Positions 1-8,818 of a stretch of DNA of 64,000 nucleotides are shown one piece after another. The notes under the pieces are model-generated. The model worked only from the letters and a program-made list of their open reading frames with translations, did no database searches and had not been told where the DNA came from. The translations under genes were made by a program, and so were the position numbers. This DNA is from Dendrosporobacter quercicolus (GTDB lineage: Bacteria > Bacillota > Negativicutes > DSM-1736 > Dendrosporobacteraceae), in NCBI RefSeq assembly GCF_900104455.1, contig NZ_FNHB01000005.1, positions 1 to 64,000 on the forward strand, read 5' to 3'. The stretch's first letter is position 1, and each line of letters opens with the position of its first letter.

Positions 1-126
1 GTTAGAGCGGAGCGATAACATCCATAATGTACATCGCGACAATCTAACGAAGCAAAAACCATCCTAAAATGAATATCTTCTGTGAAGTTTTCAGGGAATA
101 TACCTTTCAAGGATATTCACCTGACG

Positions 127-244
127 ATTCAGTGGCGATAGCTGCGAGGCTCCACCTGTTCCCATACCGAACACAGTAGTTAAGCTCGTATACGTCGAAA
201 GTACTTGGTTGGAAACGGCCTGGGAGGATAGAAAGCTGCTGATT
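127..244 (+). rRNA. rrf: 5S ribosomal RNA
   Basis: The conserved 5S core is present: CCACCTGTTCCCATACCGAA followed by CACAGTAGTTAAG. The two ends pair as helix I (TCAGTGGC at 129-136 with GCTGCTGA at 235-242), which sets the limits to within a base or two. The length of about 118 nt is normal. The 126 bases upstream look like a 23S-5S spacer; no 23S sequence is recognisable, so the 23S gene should end just left of the window. A strong terminator follows directly, so this is the 3' end of an rRNA operon. Confidence 0.93.
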
Positions 245-248
245 GAGA

Positions 249-278
249 AACACCTGTCTTGCGACGGGTGTTTTTTTA
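249..278 (+). terminator. rRNA operon terminator
   Basis: A stem AACACCTGTC/GACGGGTGTT (one G-T pair) closes a TTGC loop and runs into T7. It lies 5 nt after the 5S 3' end, as expected for the end of an rrn operon. Confidence 0.9.
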
Positions 279-370
279 TTGTGCGAATGAGAAGGCCCGG
301 AGGGTGCGGCCATTATGCAACGCTGCGCCGCTGCCGCTTAACCTCCGCTTATGCCTAACGGCCGCATGCT

Positions 371-458
371 CCTTGGTGATGCTGACGGCAGTGAGGGAAC
401 ACAGTAGTTAAGTCATATACGCTGAAAGTACGGCCCTGAAAGGGGCGGTGCTGATGCC
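371..458 (+). pseudogene. Degenerate second 5S rRNA copy
   Basis: The 16 bases GAACACAGTAGTTAAG of the intact 5S gene recur at about 397-412. They are followed by a near-match of the next stretch (CATATACGCTGAAAGTAC against CGTATACGTCGAAAGTAC) and a GTGCTGATG end like the 5S 3' arm. The 5' half is badly eroded and the first conserved block is mostly deleted. It looks like the relic of a duplicated 5S gene and is unlikely to fold as 5S. Confidence 0.7.
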
Positions 459-526
459 AACGCATCGCTTTGTTTTCAAAATACTCATCTTTGTTGGCTA
501 ATATCAACCATAGGAGGAGAAAATAG

Positions 527-565
527 ATGCTGAACGAGTATTTTTGCCCAGAGGATAAATTGTAG
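527..565 (+). CDS. Possible 12-residue leader peptide before the MscS gene
   Basis: A short reading frame (MLNEYFCPEDKL) begins 7 nt after a very strong ribosome binding site (AGGAGGAG, about 512-519) and stops 17 nt before the MscS start. Such a good Shine-Dalgarno sequence in front of a 12-codon frame is unusual. It may be a translated leader that couples ribosomes to the channel gene, or the remains of a longer gene. Nothing is recognised in the peptide. Confidence 0.3.
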   Translation: MLNEYFCPEDKL

Positions 566-582
566 TCAGAAAGGAACAGGGA

Positions 583-1614
583 ATGGCGGAATCAGTGCTT
601 TTGACGCAAATAGGAAGAGCCTTGGCAATCATTTTAGCCGCTGTATTGATTGGCTATGCCGTAGAGCGGTATTTGCTGACCAAATTAAAACAATTAGCAG
701 ATGCAACCAAATGGGAATGTGATGAAGTTATCGTTTGCGCATTACGCGGGCGCTTGATTAAATGGTTGTTTATTGCCGGTTTATACAGCGTTGTGCTGGT
801 CACTCCGCTGCCTTACAACATTACCGGCATTTCCAAAAGCGTGCTGATTGTAATCTTTGTATTATCGGTTACTGCAGCCGCAGCGCATATTGCCGTAGGG
901 GTAATTAACGTTTACGCCAAAAAGAGCCGGCGGGCGTTTCCTTCGACCTCCATTTTTACCAATTTAACCATTAGCTTGCTGGTTATTATTGGCGCTTTAA
1001 TTATTATGCAATCCTTAGGGATATCAATAACTCCTTTACTGACCGCATTGGGGGTAGGGGGTCTGGCAGTAGCTCTGGCATTGCAGGATACGCTATCCAA
1101 TTTTTTCGCCGGGCTGCATATTTTGTTTTCCCGGCCAATCCGCCCAAGTGATTATATTCGGTTAGACACAGGCGAAGAAGGCTATGTTATTGATATTACC
1201 TGGCGCAATACCTCAATCAGGGATTTGACGGAAAACATGATTGTTGTGCCGAATTCAAAAATGGCGACAGCTAAGATTATCAATTTTTCGCTGCCGACAA
1301 AATCGCTCATCATCCTAATGCCGATCGGTGTTAGTTACAACAGCGATTTGGAGCAGGTGGAACGGATTACTGCTGAGACAGCCAGGGAAGTGATGGCTGA
1401 AGTTCCCGGGGGTATGCCGGACTATGAGCCTGTTGTGCGCTTTAACAGCTTTGGCGAGTATAGCGTACAGTATAATGTCCTTATGTGTGTACAGGAATTT
1501 GCGGCTCAGTATTTGGTCAAACATGAATTTATTAAACGCCTGCACCGGAACTATCGTATGGCCGGTATAAAAGTACCTTACCCGGTCCAAACCGTTTATT
1601 TAAGAAAAGAGTGA
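583..1614 (+). CDS. MscS-family mechanosensitive ion channel
   Basis: Product of 343 aa, predicted to sit in the inner membrane and open on hypo-osmotic shock to release solutes. Hydrophobic segments are visible at about residues 6-27, 60-80, 85-108 and 128-150. The Gly/Ala-rich pore helix GVGGLAVALALQDTLSNF at about 155-172 is typical of MscS, and the soluble beta domain follows (SRPIRPSDYIRLDTGEEG). Length matches small MscS/YnaI-like proteins. The ATG at 583 follows AAGGAACAGGGA. It is a single-gene unit between the 5S relic and a terminator at 1686. Which MscS subfamily it belongs to, and its gating threshold, cannot be told from sequence. Confidence 0.9.
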   Translation: MAESVLLTQIGRALAIILAAVLIGYAVERYLLTKLKQLADATKWECDEVIVCALRGRLIKWLFIAGLYSVVLVTPLPYNITGISKSVLIVIFVLSVTAAAAHIAVGVINVYAKKSRRAFPSTSIFTNLTISLLVIIGALIIMQSLGISITPLLTALGVGGLAVALALQDTLSNFFAGLHILFSRPIRPSDYIRLDTGEEGYVIDITWRNTSIRDLTENMIVVPNSKMATAKIINFSLPTKSLIILMPIGVSYNSDLEQVERITAETAREVMAEVPGGMPDYEPVVRFNSFGEYSVQYNVLMCVQEFAAQYLVKHEFIKRLHRNYRMAGIKVPYPVQTVYLRKE

Positions 1615-1685
1615 ATTGCTGAGCAAGCCGGCAGCGGCGGGCCTGCCGCCTGGCCGGAGAGGGCTGTACGGGAATGCGTAGCTGG

Positions 1686-1716
1686 AGCGGCACTTAAATG
1701 CCGCTGTTTTTGTTTT
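1686..1716 (+). terminator. Terminator after the MscS gene
   Basis: Stem AGCGGCA/TGCCGCT with a 6-nt loop, then GTTTTTGTTTTT. The rest of the gap to 1908 is AT-rich and probably carries the promoter of the signalling genes; no clear box was chosen. Confidence 0.75.
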
Positions 1717-1908
1717 TCCGTCATAATGGCTGCGCAGCTCCGATTCCGAAAATACCTTTGCCTATTAAAATCTATGTTGATTTAGACAGGTAATTAGCAA
1801 ATAATGACGAATTATTTAACAATAATTACAAATTTGCTGTTTGAAATGATAATTGCCATTGTAAATTTAATGAACAGTAATAGGTTGTAAAGGAGTCGGA
1901 TTGGGGTT

Positions 1909-2331
1909 ATGCACAGGTTGCAGGTAAGTTTTCGGGGGCAGGAAGGGTATAGAGTCATCCGCCATTGTGTAAATGAGTATATTAAACAAACCCTTGGATC
2001 TAAATGCGCTGCAATGGTTATTGCGTTTAATGAAGCAGTGAATAATGCCATCCAGTATGGGGGCAGGAGCGGAGCCGGCACTGTCACCGTCAAATTTCGC
2101 TTGCTTAAAGGAAAGCGGCTGATTATTAGGGTTAAGGATAGCGGCGCCGGGTTTGCGGCTGCCGGGGCTTACTGCCAAGCGGCAAAAGCACCGCTGCGGT
2201 TCGAGGATATTGCCTGGTCGGAGTCGGGGCGAGGCGTTTTTTTGATGAAAGCGATCGCCGATTATGTAATATATAATAAATGCGGCAATGAGGTTCTGTT
2301 GATGAAACGTGTGCCGGGAGAGACAGGATAG
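1909..2331 (+). CDS. RsbW-like anti-sigma/serine kinase (HATPase)
   Basis: Product of 140 aa, a stand-alone GHKL ATPase domain of the RsbW/SpoIIAB/BtrW type. The N-box is FNEAVNNAIQYGG (about residues 43-55), the G1 box VKDSGAGF (about 74-81) and the G2 box GRGVFLMKAIADY (about 109-121). Such proteins phosphorylate a STAS antagonist and sequester a sigma factor or other partner. The STAS protein (4124) and the PP2C phosphatase (4607) lie just downstream, so a full partner-switch module is encoded with a chemoreceptor gene in between. No sigma factor gene is nearby, so the output may be something else. The ATG at 1909 follows AAAGGAGTCGG with a slightly long gap. Confidence 0.85.
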   Translation: MHRLQVSFRGQEGYRVIRHCVNEYIKQTLGSKCAAMVIAFNEAVNNAIQYGGRSGAGTVTVKFRLLKGKRLIIRVKDSGAGFAAAGAYCQAAKAPLRFEDIAWSESGRGVFLMKAIADYVIYNKCGNEVLLMKRVPGETG

Positions 2332-2387
2332 CAGCTGAACTCAGGGCTGTCCGGGTGTGGGATCAATACTGAAAGGATGTTGAAGGT

Positions 2388-4100
2388 ATGGCATGGTTAC
2401 GCAATCTTAAGATCTTTCACAAGCTGCTTGTCATCATACTTGTGAGTGCGACAGCTTTGCTGCTCACAAGTATTACCGGCTTCTATTACACGAACAAGAT
2501 GAACGATAATTCTCATAAGATGTATGAGGACAGGGTGGTGCCGGCCATGCTGGTGAATGATACCCGGCGGCTGTCCCGTTTAGCTGAAGCGCGAACAATG
2601 GAACTGCTTTTTGCTACAGATCAAAACCTGCAGCGGCAATTGAGCGCTGAACTGGAACAAATCACTCAGCAAATGGATGAAATGTTCACCAGCTATGAAG
2701 CCTTTGCCCCGGATGCTTATGAAGCCGAGCGAATTGCTAAATATAAGCAACTGGCCGAAGTTTACCGTGAGGAACGTGAGACTGCTGTCGGCCTGGCGCT
2801 GACAGGCCGCAATCAGGAAGCCTACGCTTATTTTAAACAAAAGGCTTTGCCGCTTTTAGACCAAACAGGGGTGCTAAGGGAAGAAATTTCGCAATATAAT
2901 GACCGGAAAATAAACGATACCAATGATGAAATCAAAGCGGAATACGAAAGCTCTGTCACAATTATGCTGTTTATCATGGTGATTGCCATTGCGGTATGCG
3001 CGGGGCTGGGTTTTGCGATTGCCAGGATGGTGGTTGATCCGGTTAAACATATGCAGCAGCTTATGGACAACGCCGGCAACGGCGATCTAACCGTGCGCGG
3101 CGAGGTATATGGATCGGACGAAACCGGCCAGCTTACGACTGCCTTTAATGCGATGATTTCACATCAGTCGGAAGTCGTGGGCGTTGTGCGTAAAGCTGCT
3201 GTGGAACTGGCTGCTGCATCGGAAGAAATGGCGGCGTCGAGTGAACAGGTTGCCTCAACCGCGACTCAGGTTGCCAAAAATATTGATGAGGTGGCCGGTG
3301 AAGCGGATAACAGTACAAAATCGGCAATTGAGACATCGGAGGTATTGCTCCAGTTATCAGCCTTAATTCAAATTGCCAAGAAGTGTGCGGCAGCTTCCGC
3401 CAAGGATTCCGAAGCGACGTTGTCGGCGGCGCAAAATGGAAAAGCCACGGTAGAAGAGACTGTGTCCCGGATGGATAACATTAAAAATCAGACAGTGGCT
3501 ACCGAAGAGTTGATTGTTGCTTTAAGCCATTATTCTGAGCAAATCGGCAATATCACAGATACTATAACCGGTATTGCCAAGCAGACCGATCTGCTTGCTT
3601 TAAATGCCGCTATTGAGGCCGCACGAGCCGGAGAAGCCGGACGTGGCTTTGCTGTAGTTGCCGAGGAGGTCCGAAAACTGGCCGAGCACTCCAATAAAGA
3701 GGCTGAGCAGGTGACCGCATTGGTGCAAAAGATTGCCGGAAGTACATCGGCCGCTGTTTCTTCAATGCAGAAAAGCAGACGGGAAGCTGAAGCAGGCGTT
3801 GAATCGGTGCAAAAGGCGGGCCTGGCGCTGGGACATATTCTGGAGGCGGTTCAGGGAACGGTTGCGGATATGCAGCAGATCGTCAGTGTTACCGATGATG
3901 AGGTTGCCACATCGGATAAAATTGTTCAGTTGATTAATACCGTTGCTACCGGCATTGAGACTATGGCCTCCAATGCGCAGCAGGTTGCGGCCGCTACGCA
4001 GGAAACTACCGCAGCCGTCGAGACGGTTGCAAGCAGCGCTGAGCAAACCAGTGCAATGGCCAATGAATTGCGCGGTTCTGTTGAGCGGTTTAAAATTTAA
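2388..4100 (+). CDS. Methyl-accepting chemotaxis protein
   Basis: Product of 570 aa with the full transducer layout. A TM helix lies at about residues 11-32, followed by a periplasmic four-helix-bundle sensor region to about 188, a second TM helix at about 189-211, a HAMP domain at about 212-265, and a long cytoplasmic coiled-coil signalling domain. The conserved CheA/CheW-binding hairpin tip is intact ([20 protein letters not shown], about residues 401-420). It would relay a small-molecule signal to the CheA kinase. It sits inside a partner-switch gene set, so it could feed that pathway rather than the flagellar motor. The ATG at 2388 follows AAGGATGTTGAAGGT. Confidence 0.93.
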   Translation: MAWLRNLKIFHKLLVIILVSATALLLTSITGFYYTNKMNDNSHKMYEDRVVPAMLVNDTRRLSRLAEARTMELLFATDQNLQRQLSAELEQITQQMDEMFTSYEAFAPDAYEAERIAKYKQLAEVYREERETAVGLALTGRNQEAYAYFKQKALPLLDQTGVLREEISQYNDRKINDTNDEIKAEYESSVTIMLFIMVIAIAVCAGLGFAIARMVVDPVKHMQQLMDNAGNGDLTVRGEVYGSDETGQLTTAFNAMISHQSEVVGVVRKAAVELAAASEEMAASSEQVASTATQVAKNIDEVAGEADNSTKSAIETSEVLLQLSALIQIAKKCAAASAKDSEATLSAAQNGKATVEETVSRMDNIKNQTVATEELIVALSHYSEQIGNITDTITGIAKQTDLLALNAAIEAARAGEAGRGFAVVAEEVRKLAEHSNKEAEQVTALVQKIAGSTSAAVSSMQKSRREAEAGVESVQKAGLALGHILEAVQGTVADMQQIVSVTDDEVATSDKIVQLINTVATGIETMASNAQQVAAATQETTAAVETVASSAEQTSAMANELRGSVERFKI

Positions 4101-4123
4101 CTTAGGCAATAAGGAGTGGTATC

Positions 4124-4426
4124 ATGACCAGCGAGTTCTCCGTTGAAAATAAGCAGGTGACAGTAACGCTGAATGGCAGTATTTATGTCGAGGAAGCGGC
4201 AAGCCTGCGTGAACAGCTAATTGATTATATTGACAAAGGCCACAGTATTTTCTGTATTAATGTGGCCAGCGTCGAGTATATTGACAGCTCGGGTTTGGGC
4301 GTGCTTGTGGCTATCCATAAGCGGGCGCTGCAGAATAACGGCAAAGTAATCATCAAGGGTCTCAGCGGAATCGTTAAGGAACTATTTGAACTGACCCGAC
4401 TGAACAAGGTATTTGAATTGCAATAA
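4124..4426 (+). CDS. STAS-domain anti-sigma factor antagonist
   Basis: Product of 100 aa, a single STAS domain of the SpoIIAA/RsbV class. The phosphorylatable serine lies in the conserved segment VEYIDSSGLGVLVAIHK (about residues 46-62, DSSGLG core). It is expected to be phosphorylated by the HATPase kinase at 1909 and dephosphorylated by the PP2C at 4607. It starts 23 nt after the chemoreceptor stop with AAGGAG six bases upstream of the ATG, so the two are probably co-transcribed. Confidence 0.92.
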   Translation: MTSEFSVENKQVTVTLNGSIYVEEAASLREQLIDYIDKGHSIFCINVASVEYIDSSGLGVLVAIHKRALQNNGKVIIKGLSGIVKELFELTRLNKVFELQ

Positions 4427-4511
4427 CAGGTTACGGCTGAAGCACGTCAATCTTAAACTGTGCGTAAAGCAGCGTTTATGCAAAGCAGGCGCTAACGGAG
4501 GCGGGGCCATA

Positions 4512-4598
4512 ATGTCGGCTGACGACTACGAAGCTTTAGGGGAGACATCCTGTTGTCGCAGAATTAGGCTGATGCTGTTTCCGGTCTGCCGGGAATAG
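4512..4598 (+). CDS. Possible 28-residue ORF ahead of the phosphatase gene
   Basis: An ATG at 4512 follows GGAGGCGGGGCCATA and opens a 28-codon frame that ends 8 nt before the phosphatase start. The peptide (starts MSADDYEALGE, has a CC pair) is not recognised. It may be a translated leader that helps ribosomes reach the weak start at 4607, or chance. Confidence 0.2.
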   Translation: MSADDYEALGETSCCRRIRLMLFPVCRE

Positions 4599-4606
4599 GT
4601 GTAGTA

Positions 4607-6019
4607 ATGAGTAGTGATCATCAACAGCCGCCCATTTTTGAGCATTTGTGGCGCAGTGTTTGTGAAATTATGCTGCTTTTGGACAGCAGCGGCCGCATTG
4701 CAGCAGTAAATGATGCGGCTGTTCAGGCCTATGGCTATGAGCGTTCCGAGATGCTGACAATGACTTTAAATGAATTAGGCGGCGGCATAAGCATTTTTAC
4801 CGCCGGCGGCCAGCCCTGCTGCGGATTGGTGGAAGCCATTCATTTCCGGAAAGACGGCAGCAGCTTTCCGGCTGAATTGAGGGTGTGCGAAGTTGAGCAG
4901 GGCGGGGCTGCGCCGCTTCTGCTAATTGTGCGGGATATTACCGAACGCCAAAGACTGGAAAATAAATTGATTTATTTGTCCCATGCCATTGAGCAAAATC
5001 CCAGCAGTGTTGTAATTACCGATCTGGAAGGCAAGATTGAATATGTAAATTCAAAATTTTGCCTGCTTACTGGTTATGACCGGGAAGAAGCGCTTGGACA
5101 GAATCCGCGCATTTTAAAATCCGGGGAACAGCCGCCGGAAGTTTACCAGGAATTATGGGAGACGATTACTGCTGGCGGAGAATGGCGGGGCGAGTTTCAT
5201 AATAAGAAAAAAAACGGTGATTTATACTGGGAACTGGCATCCATATCAGCAATAAAAAACACGGATGGCAAGATTACCAAATATTTGGCGGTAAAAGAGG
5301 ACATAACAGCCAGAAAAGAGGCTGAGACTGCCCTGCAGTTAGCCGAGGGCCGGCTGCGCGAGGAAGTATCGCTGGCCGGAAAAATCCAGCGGAGTTTCCT
5401 GCCGCCCGCATTAACGAATGACAAATTAGTAATTAACACGATTTATGAACCATATACTTTGGTTAGCGGCGATACTTTTGATTATTTCCGGCTGGAGGGA
5501 GCAAACAAATTCGTGGGTTATATTGCCGATGTTATGGGTCATGGCCTGCCGACAGCCTTGCAGACATCGGCGTTGAGAGTATTGGGCAGACCTGTTTTTG
5601 AAAAGCGGGCTTCGCTTGCTGAGCGGGTAGCCGAGCTAAATCTTATTTCCAGTTCGTGTTTTACGGAAGATTCATTTGCCGGGCTTATCGCCTTTGAACT
5701 TGATTTTAACGAGCATACGCTAACCTATGTTGCAGCAGGCATCAATTATTTTTTGGCATATACTAAACAGGCGCATGGAATGATTAAAACACCAGGTACT
5801 TTTATCGGCTTGCTGCCGGACGGAGATTTTGAACAGCATACCATTCCCTTTGCCGCCGGTGATAAGTTTTATTTTTTGAGCGATGGACTGTATGACTTGC
5901 TTGGCGAAGGTTCCTGCCAACTGGCCGACTATGGCCGGGCGATTGGACAGCTGACAAGCCTGTCCCGCAGTAAAAGCCGCACCGATGATGCGACCGCCAT
6001 TATGATTAGAATTCAATAA
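4607..6019 (+). CDS. PAS-PAS-SpoIIE serine phosphatase (RsbU/RsbP-like)
   Basis: Product of 470 aa. The first PAS domain covers about residues 10-115 (ends with RDITERQ), the second about 125-242 (contains NPSSVVITD and ends KEDITARKEAE). A short coiled coil and a PP2C/SpoIIE domain at about 265-470 follow. Catalytic metal-binding motifs are visible: SGDTFDYF, ADVMGHGLPTALQTSALRV, SDGLYDLL and RTDDATAIMI. It should dephosphorylate the STAS antagonist at 4124 in response to a PAS-sensed cue (ligand or redox, unknown). The PAS domains lack a Cys or His pattern that would identify a cofactor. The binding site before the ATG is weak (AATAGGTG). Confidence 0.9.
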   Translation: MSSDHQQPPIFEHLWRSVCEIMLLLDSSGRIAAVNDAAVQAYGYERSEMLTMTLNELGGGISIFTAGGQPCCGLVEAIHFRKDGSSFPAELRVCEVEQGGAAPLLLIVRDITERQRLENKLIYLSHAIEQNPSSVVITDLEGKIEYVNSKFCLLTGYDREEALGQNPRILKSGEQPPEVYQELWETITAGGEWRGEFHNKKKNGDLYWELASISAIKNTDGKITKYLAVKEDITARKEAETALQLAEGRLREEVSLAGKIQRSFLPPALTNDKLVINTIYEPYTLVSGDTFDYFRLEGANKFVGYIADVMGHGLPTALQTSALRVLGRPVFEKRASLAERVAELNLISSSCFTEDSFAGLIAFELDFNEHTLTYVAAGINYFLAYTKQAHGMIKTPGTFIGLLPDGDFEQHTIPFAAGDKFYFLSDGLYDLLGEGSCQLADYGRAIGQLTSLSRSKSRTDDATAIMIRIQ

Positions 6020-6054
6020 ATCCCGTAATAAGCAATAAATCACAGGAGGATACT

Positions 6055-6687
6055 ATGAACAGTCAATTATTGGTTGAGCTAAAAGCGGCCTTAGCTGAGA
6101 GCGCAAAAGATAGCGTAAACGGGATGGGTTTTTTTCCGGCTGCTGTGCTTATTCCATTAGTTGAAAGGAACAATGCGCTTGCTGTTTTATTTGAAGTGCG
6201 CGCCAGTCAATTGAGCTGGCAGCCCGGCGAAGTGTGTTTTCCCGGCGGCCGGGTGGAAACGTTGGATATAAACAGTGAAGCGACTGCTGTGCGCGAAACC
6301 GCTGAAGAACTTGGGATAAGCCCCGGAAATATTCAAGTTCTCGGTGAAATGAACGAAGTAGTCAGCCCGATTGGCGTTATTTTAAAGCCTCATATTGGGC
6401 GCATCATTGCTGCTAACTTTCATTTAAGCCATGATGAAGTGGCCGAGGTTTTTACGGTGCCACTGGACTTTCTGCTGGCGTCTGAGCCGCTTGCCGCCCA
6501 TATGGAGATGGGCAACCGTCCGCTGGATGATTTTCCTTTTGCGTTAGTGCCGGACTATAGTTCCGAATGGAAACGGCGGCGGACTTATGAGGTCCTGTTT
6601 TACCAGTATGAAGGCCGGGTTATCTGGGGGCTGACGGCCCAGGTGCTGGCGGATTTTCTGACTGTTTGCCGTAAGGTGTGGCGTTAA
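6055..6687 (+). CDS. Nudix hydrolase, CoA pyrophosphatase-like
   Basis: Product of 210 aa with the Nudix box beginning FPGGRVETLD and ending RETAEELGI (about residues 62-89). The stretch just before it (EVRASQLSWQPGEVCFPGG) resembles the UPF0035 signature of CoA diphosphatases (NudL/YeaB type), so hydrolysis of CoA to phosphopantetheine and 3',5'-ADP is the best guess. Other nucleoside-diphosphate-X substrates are possible. The ATG at 6055 follows ACAGGAGGATACT. It starts 35 nt after the phosphatase gene and may be read through from it; a strong terminator follows. Confidence 0.85.
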   Translation: MNSQLLVELKAALAESAKDSVNGMGFFPAAVLIPLVERNNALAVLFEVRASQLSWQPGEVCFPGGRVETLDINSEATAVRETAEELGISPGNIQVLGEMNEVVSPIGVILKPHIGRIIAANFHLSHDEVAEVFTVPLDFLLASEPLAAHMEMGNRPLDDFPFALVPDYSSEWKRRRTYEVLFYQYEGRVIWGLTAQVLADFLTVCRKVWR

Positions 6688-6703
6688 AATCAGCAAGTAA
6701 CAT

Positions 6704-6738
6704 AAAAATGTTACCTGGAAAACCAGGTAACATTTTTT
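6704..6738. terminator. Bidirectional terminator
   Basis: A 14-15 bp stem (ATGTTACCTGG/CCAGGTAACAT extended by flanking A and T runs) with an AAAA loop. The A run on one side and T run on the other let it work for both the Nudix gene (+) and the convergent small gene at 6812 (-). Confidence 0.9.
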
Positions 6739-6811
6739 ATAGACGGAAGTTTGCGTTTTAACAGACATAGTGTTTACGGCCATAAGCCGATCTTTGCGAC
6801 AATTGCTTTAA

Positions 6812-7087
6812 TTAAGCGCCGGAGTACTGAATGTGCCAGGCGCGGCCATGCACCAACTGATTGTATATTTCGGTTATTGTTTCGTAAATAGCCGAACGTT
6901 TAATCGTTCTTTTTTTCGTAAGCTGGGAAAACTTGAACCAGCGTCCTTCACGGGAAAGTTGATAAATCGCATTGTTAATTTCCAGAAAAATGGTCTTGGT
7001 GGGAGAATTAACAATTGCCTCCTCAATTAATTTCACTGCAGGACCGTCAAGTGGTGGCATTACAGTAAGACCTTTCGAATCAGTCAT
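6812..7087 (-). CDS. Hypothetical 91-residue protein
   Basis: A 91-aa product, not recognised. It has an acidic/hydrophobic N-terminal half (PAVKLIEEAIVNSPTKTIFL) and a basic C-terminal half (TKKRTIKRSAIYETITEIY), which could be a small helical or winged-helix fold, but no motif is firm. It is accepted as real because AAGGGGGAGTG lies about 10 nt before the ATG on the minus strand and it ends at a shared bidirectional terminator. It is a single-gene unit convergent with the Nudix gene. Confidence 0.6.
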   Translation of the reverse strand: MTDSKGLTVMPPLDGPAVKLIEEAIVNSPTKTIFLEINNAIYQLSREGRWFKFSQLTKKRTIKRSAIYETITEIYNQLVHGRAWHIQYSGA

Positions 7088-7500
7088 AAGAACACACTCC
7101 CCCTTATTATACTAAGAATTACGCTTCACACGGTCAAAATAGAGCTTTTTCAAGCGGATTGAGAAGGGTCTATAGCTTGATGCTTGTGATGCTTTAGTAT
7201 GGCCAAGCCTTAGAAATATTATATATGGTTTAGGGGAAAAATGCCCCTGGCGCAGCAGCTTGAATATTGCGGTTATTCTTAATTGACGGAAATAACTGCC
7301 TGACTACTCAACCAGACGCAGTAATCCGGCTTTTTTTGGTATTTCAGGCTACGGTGCGAGGCTCTTAGCCAGGCAACTTTTTCAGGCGGGCGGCAGGAGG
7401 TTGTATTAGAAACTTATTCAGGCTATAATATATAATTGCAACAATTTAAACTAGCCATTGGGGTTTGGTAATTTCAAATTGCTTTTACAGGTGAACCGCT
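7088..7500. other. 413-bp intergenic region, nothing recognised
   Basis: Divergent spacer between the small gene at 6812 and the histidine kinase at 7501, so it should hold promoters for both. An AT-rich stretch near 7425-7435 (TATAATATATAATTGC) could be a minus-10 region for the kinase gene. Short G/C-rich hairpins occur (for example GGGGAAAAATGCCCC near 7233) but no known riboswitch core was found. Confidence 0.4.
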
Positions 7501-8790
7501 TTGTTAAAACAATGGTATGACCAACATAAACTAATGATCAATTCAATCGTGCTGGTGGCGCTGGCCGGAATGGTATTTGTGTACCCTTTTTTTCAAAGCC
7601 ATTTTCGCTTTACCCTGGGGGTTGCTGTTTTAGCAGCTTTGCTATTGTATTTTCCGCGATTGCCAATCATCACCACCGCAGCTTGCAGCGGCCTGGCAAT
7701 CTTTTTCATGCGAAGCATCATTTATCTGCCGTACGGATTAGCCGAGTTTGCGATTGCCATAGGACACAATTGGCCGGCAATTGTCTATTACTTCGCCTAT
7801 GGCGCCTGTTTTAGATTTTTTAACATCCGGGCTTATCTGCAGCATGCGCTGGGATTGATGTTGCTGCTCAGCCTGGCGGATATTCTAAGTAATTGTATGG
7901 AGTTGCTGGTTCGTTCAGAACTGTTCACGGCAAATATTGAGACTTTGCTGGTAACTGTGGCAACTGTGGGGGTGTTGCGGCCGGTAATCGCTATTGCCAG
8001 CTATTATGCCCTTAAACAATACCGGGATTTTGCGTTGGCTGAAGACCGGTTAGCGCGTTATGCCGAGCTTACGGTACTGGCTGCGCAATTAAAGACAGAA
8101 TTGTATTATTTGCAAAAATCATCCCAGAATATTGAAAGCATAATGGAGCAGAGCTACCTGCTGTATCAGAACCTGAACGAGCGTCAGCGGCCGGGGTGTG
8201 AGGAGCAGGCAGGCCGGGCGCTGGCGGTAGCCAGGGAAATCCATGAAGTAAAAAAAGATTATTACCGGGTGGTTACCGGCATTGAGAAAGTTCTGGAGAC
8301 TTCGGCCATTGAACAGGGGCTGCGCCTATCGGAAATTTTCTTTATCATTGAACAGAACACCGTGCGGGTTACCGGGCAGACAGGCAAGCAATTGGCAATA
8401 AGCTTTCATTATGAAAATGATTTTTTGACCGATCAGCACTATCTCATCGTTTCTATATTGAATAACCTGATGATTAACGCAATTGAGGCCTGTGCGGATG
8501 GCTGCGCGATTAAAATCGAACAAGCGAGCAATGACAGTATGGTCAGCTTTTATGTTTCAGATAACGGCAGCGGGATAAAACCGGAAGACTATGAGCTTAT
8601 TTTTCAGCCTGGTTATTCAACAAAATTTTGCCCGTATACCGGTAAAATGTCAACAGGTCTGGGGCTCTCCCATGTGAAAAATCTGGTCGAGCATCTGCAA
8701 GGGCGGATTGAAGTGACATCAGCTGCCGGTACAGGCACTACCTTTGCCGTGCATTTGCCCCGGCGCTGTTTATATCTCCACGAATCGTAA
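7501..8790 (+). CDS. Sensor histidine kinase, GlnK/YcbA-like
   Basis: Product of 429 aa. The N-terminal half is a bundle of about six hydrophobic helices (residues about 12-180). A coiled coil follows, then a GHKL ATPase domain with N-box ILNNLMINAIEAC (about 320-332), G1 box VSDNGSGIKPED and G2 box STGLGLSHVKNLVEHL. The dimerisation segment is of the atypical DcuS/YcbA kind (AREIHEVKKDYYRV). Its partner is the receiver-YcbB regulator 28 nt downstream, the arrangement of B. subtilis glnK-glnL, which controls glutamine use. The start is TTG at 7501, after ACAGGTGAACCGC. The symporter gene that follows suggests sensing of glutamine, glutamate or a related amino acid (inference). Confidence 0.85.
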   Translation: MLKQWYDQHKLMINSIVLVALAGMVFVYPFFQSHFRFTLGVAVLAALLLYFPRLPIITTAACSGLAIFFMRSIIYLPYGLAEFAIAIGHNWPAIVYYFAYGACFRFFNIRAYLQHALGLMLLLSLADILSNCMELLVRSELFTANIETLLVTVATVGVLRPVIAIASYYALKQYRDFALAEDRLARYAELTVLAAQLKTELYYLQKSSQNIESIMEQSYLLYQNLNERQRPGCEEQAGRALAVAREIHEVKKDYYRVVTGIEKVLETSAIEQGLRLSEIFFIIEQNTVRVTGQTGKQLAISFHYENDFLTDQHYLIVSILNNLMINAIEACADGCAIKIEQASNDSMVSFYVSDNGSGIKPEDYELIFQPGYSTKFCPYTGKMSTGLGLSHVKNLVEHLQGRIEVTSAAGTGTTFAVHLPRRCLYLHES

Positions 8791-8818
8791 TGATCATTGA
8801 TAGCGGGAGGTGTGCCAA

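Noticed and set aside
1-126. Possible 3' end of 23S rRNA at the left edge
   Set aside because: No recognisable 23S terminal sequence; it reads as a 23S-5S spacer.
7200-7345. Cyclic di-GMP or glutamine riboswitch before the GlnK-like kinase
   Set aside because: Short motifs such as GACGCAG appear but the paired conserved core of these classes is missing.
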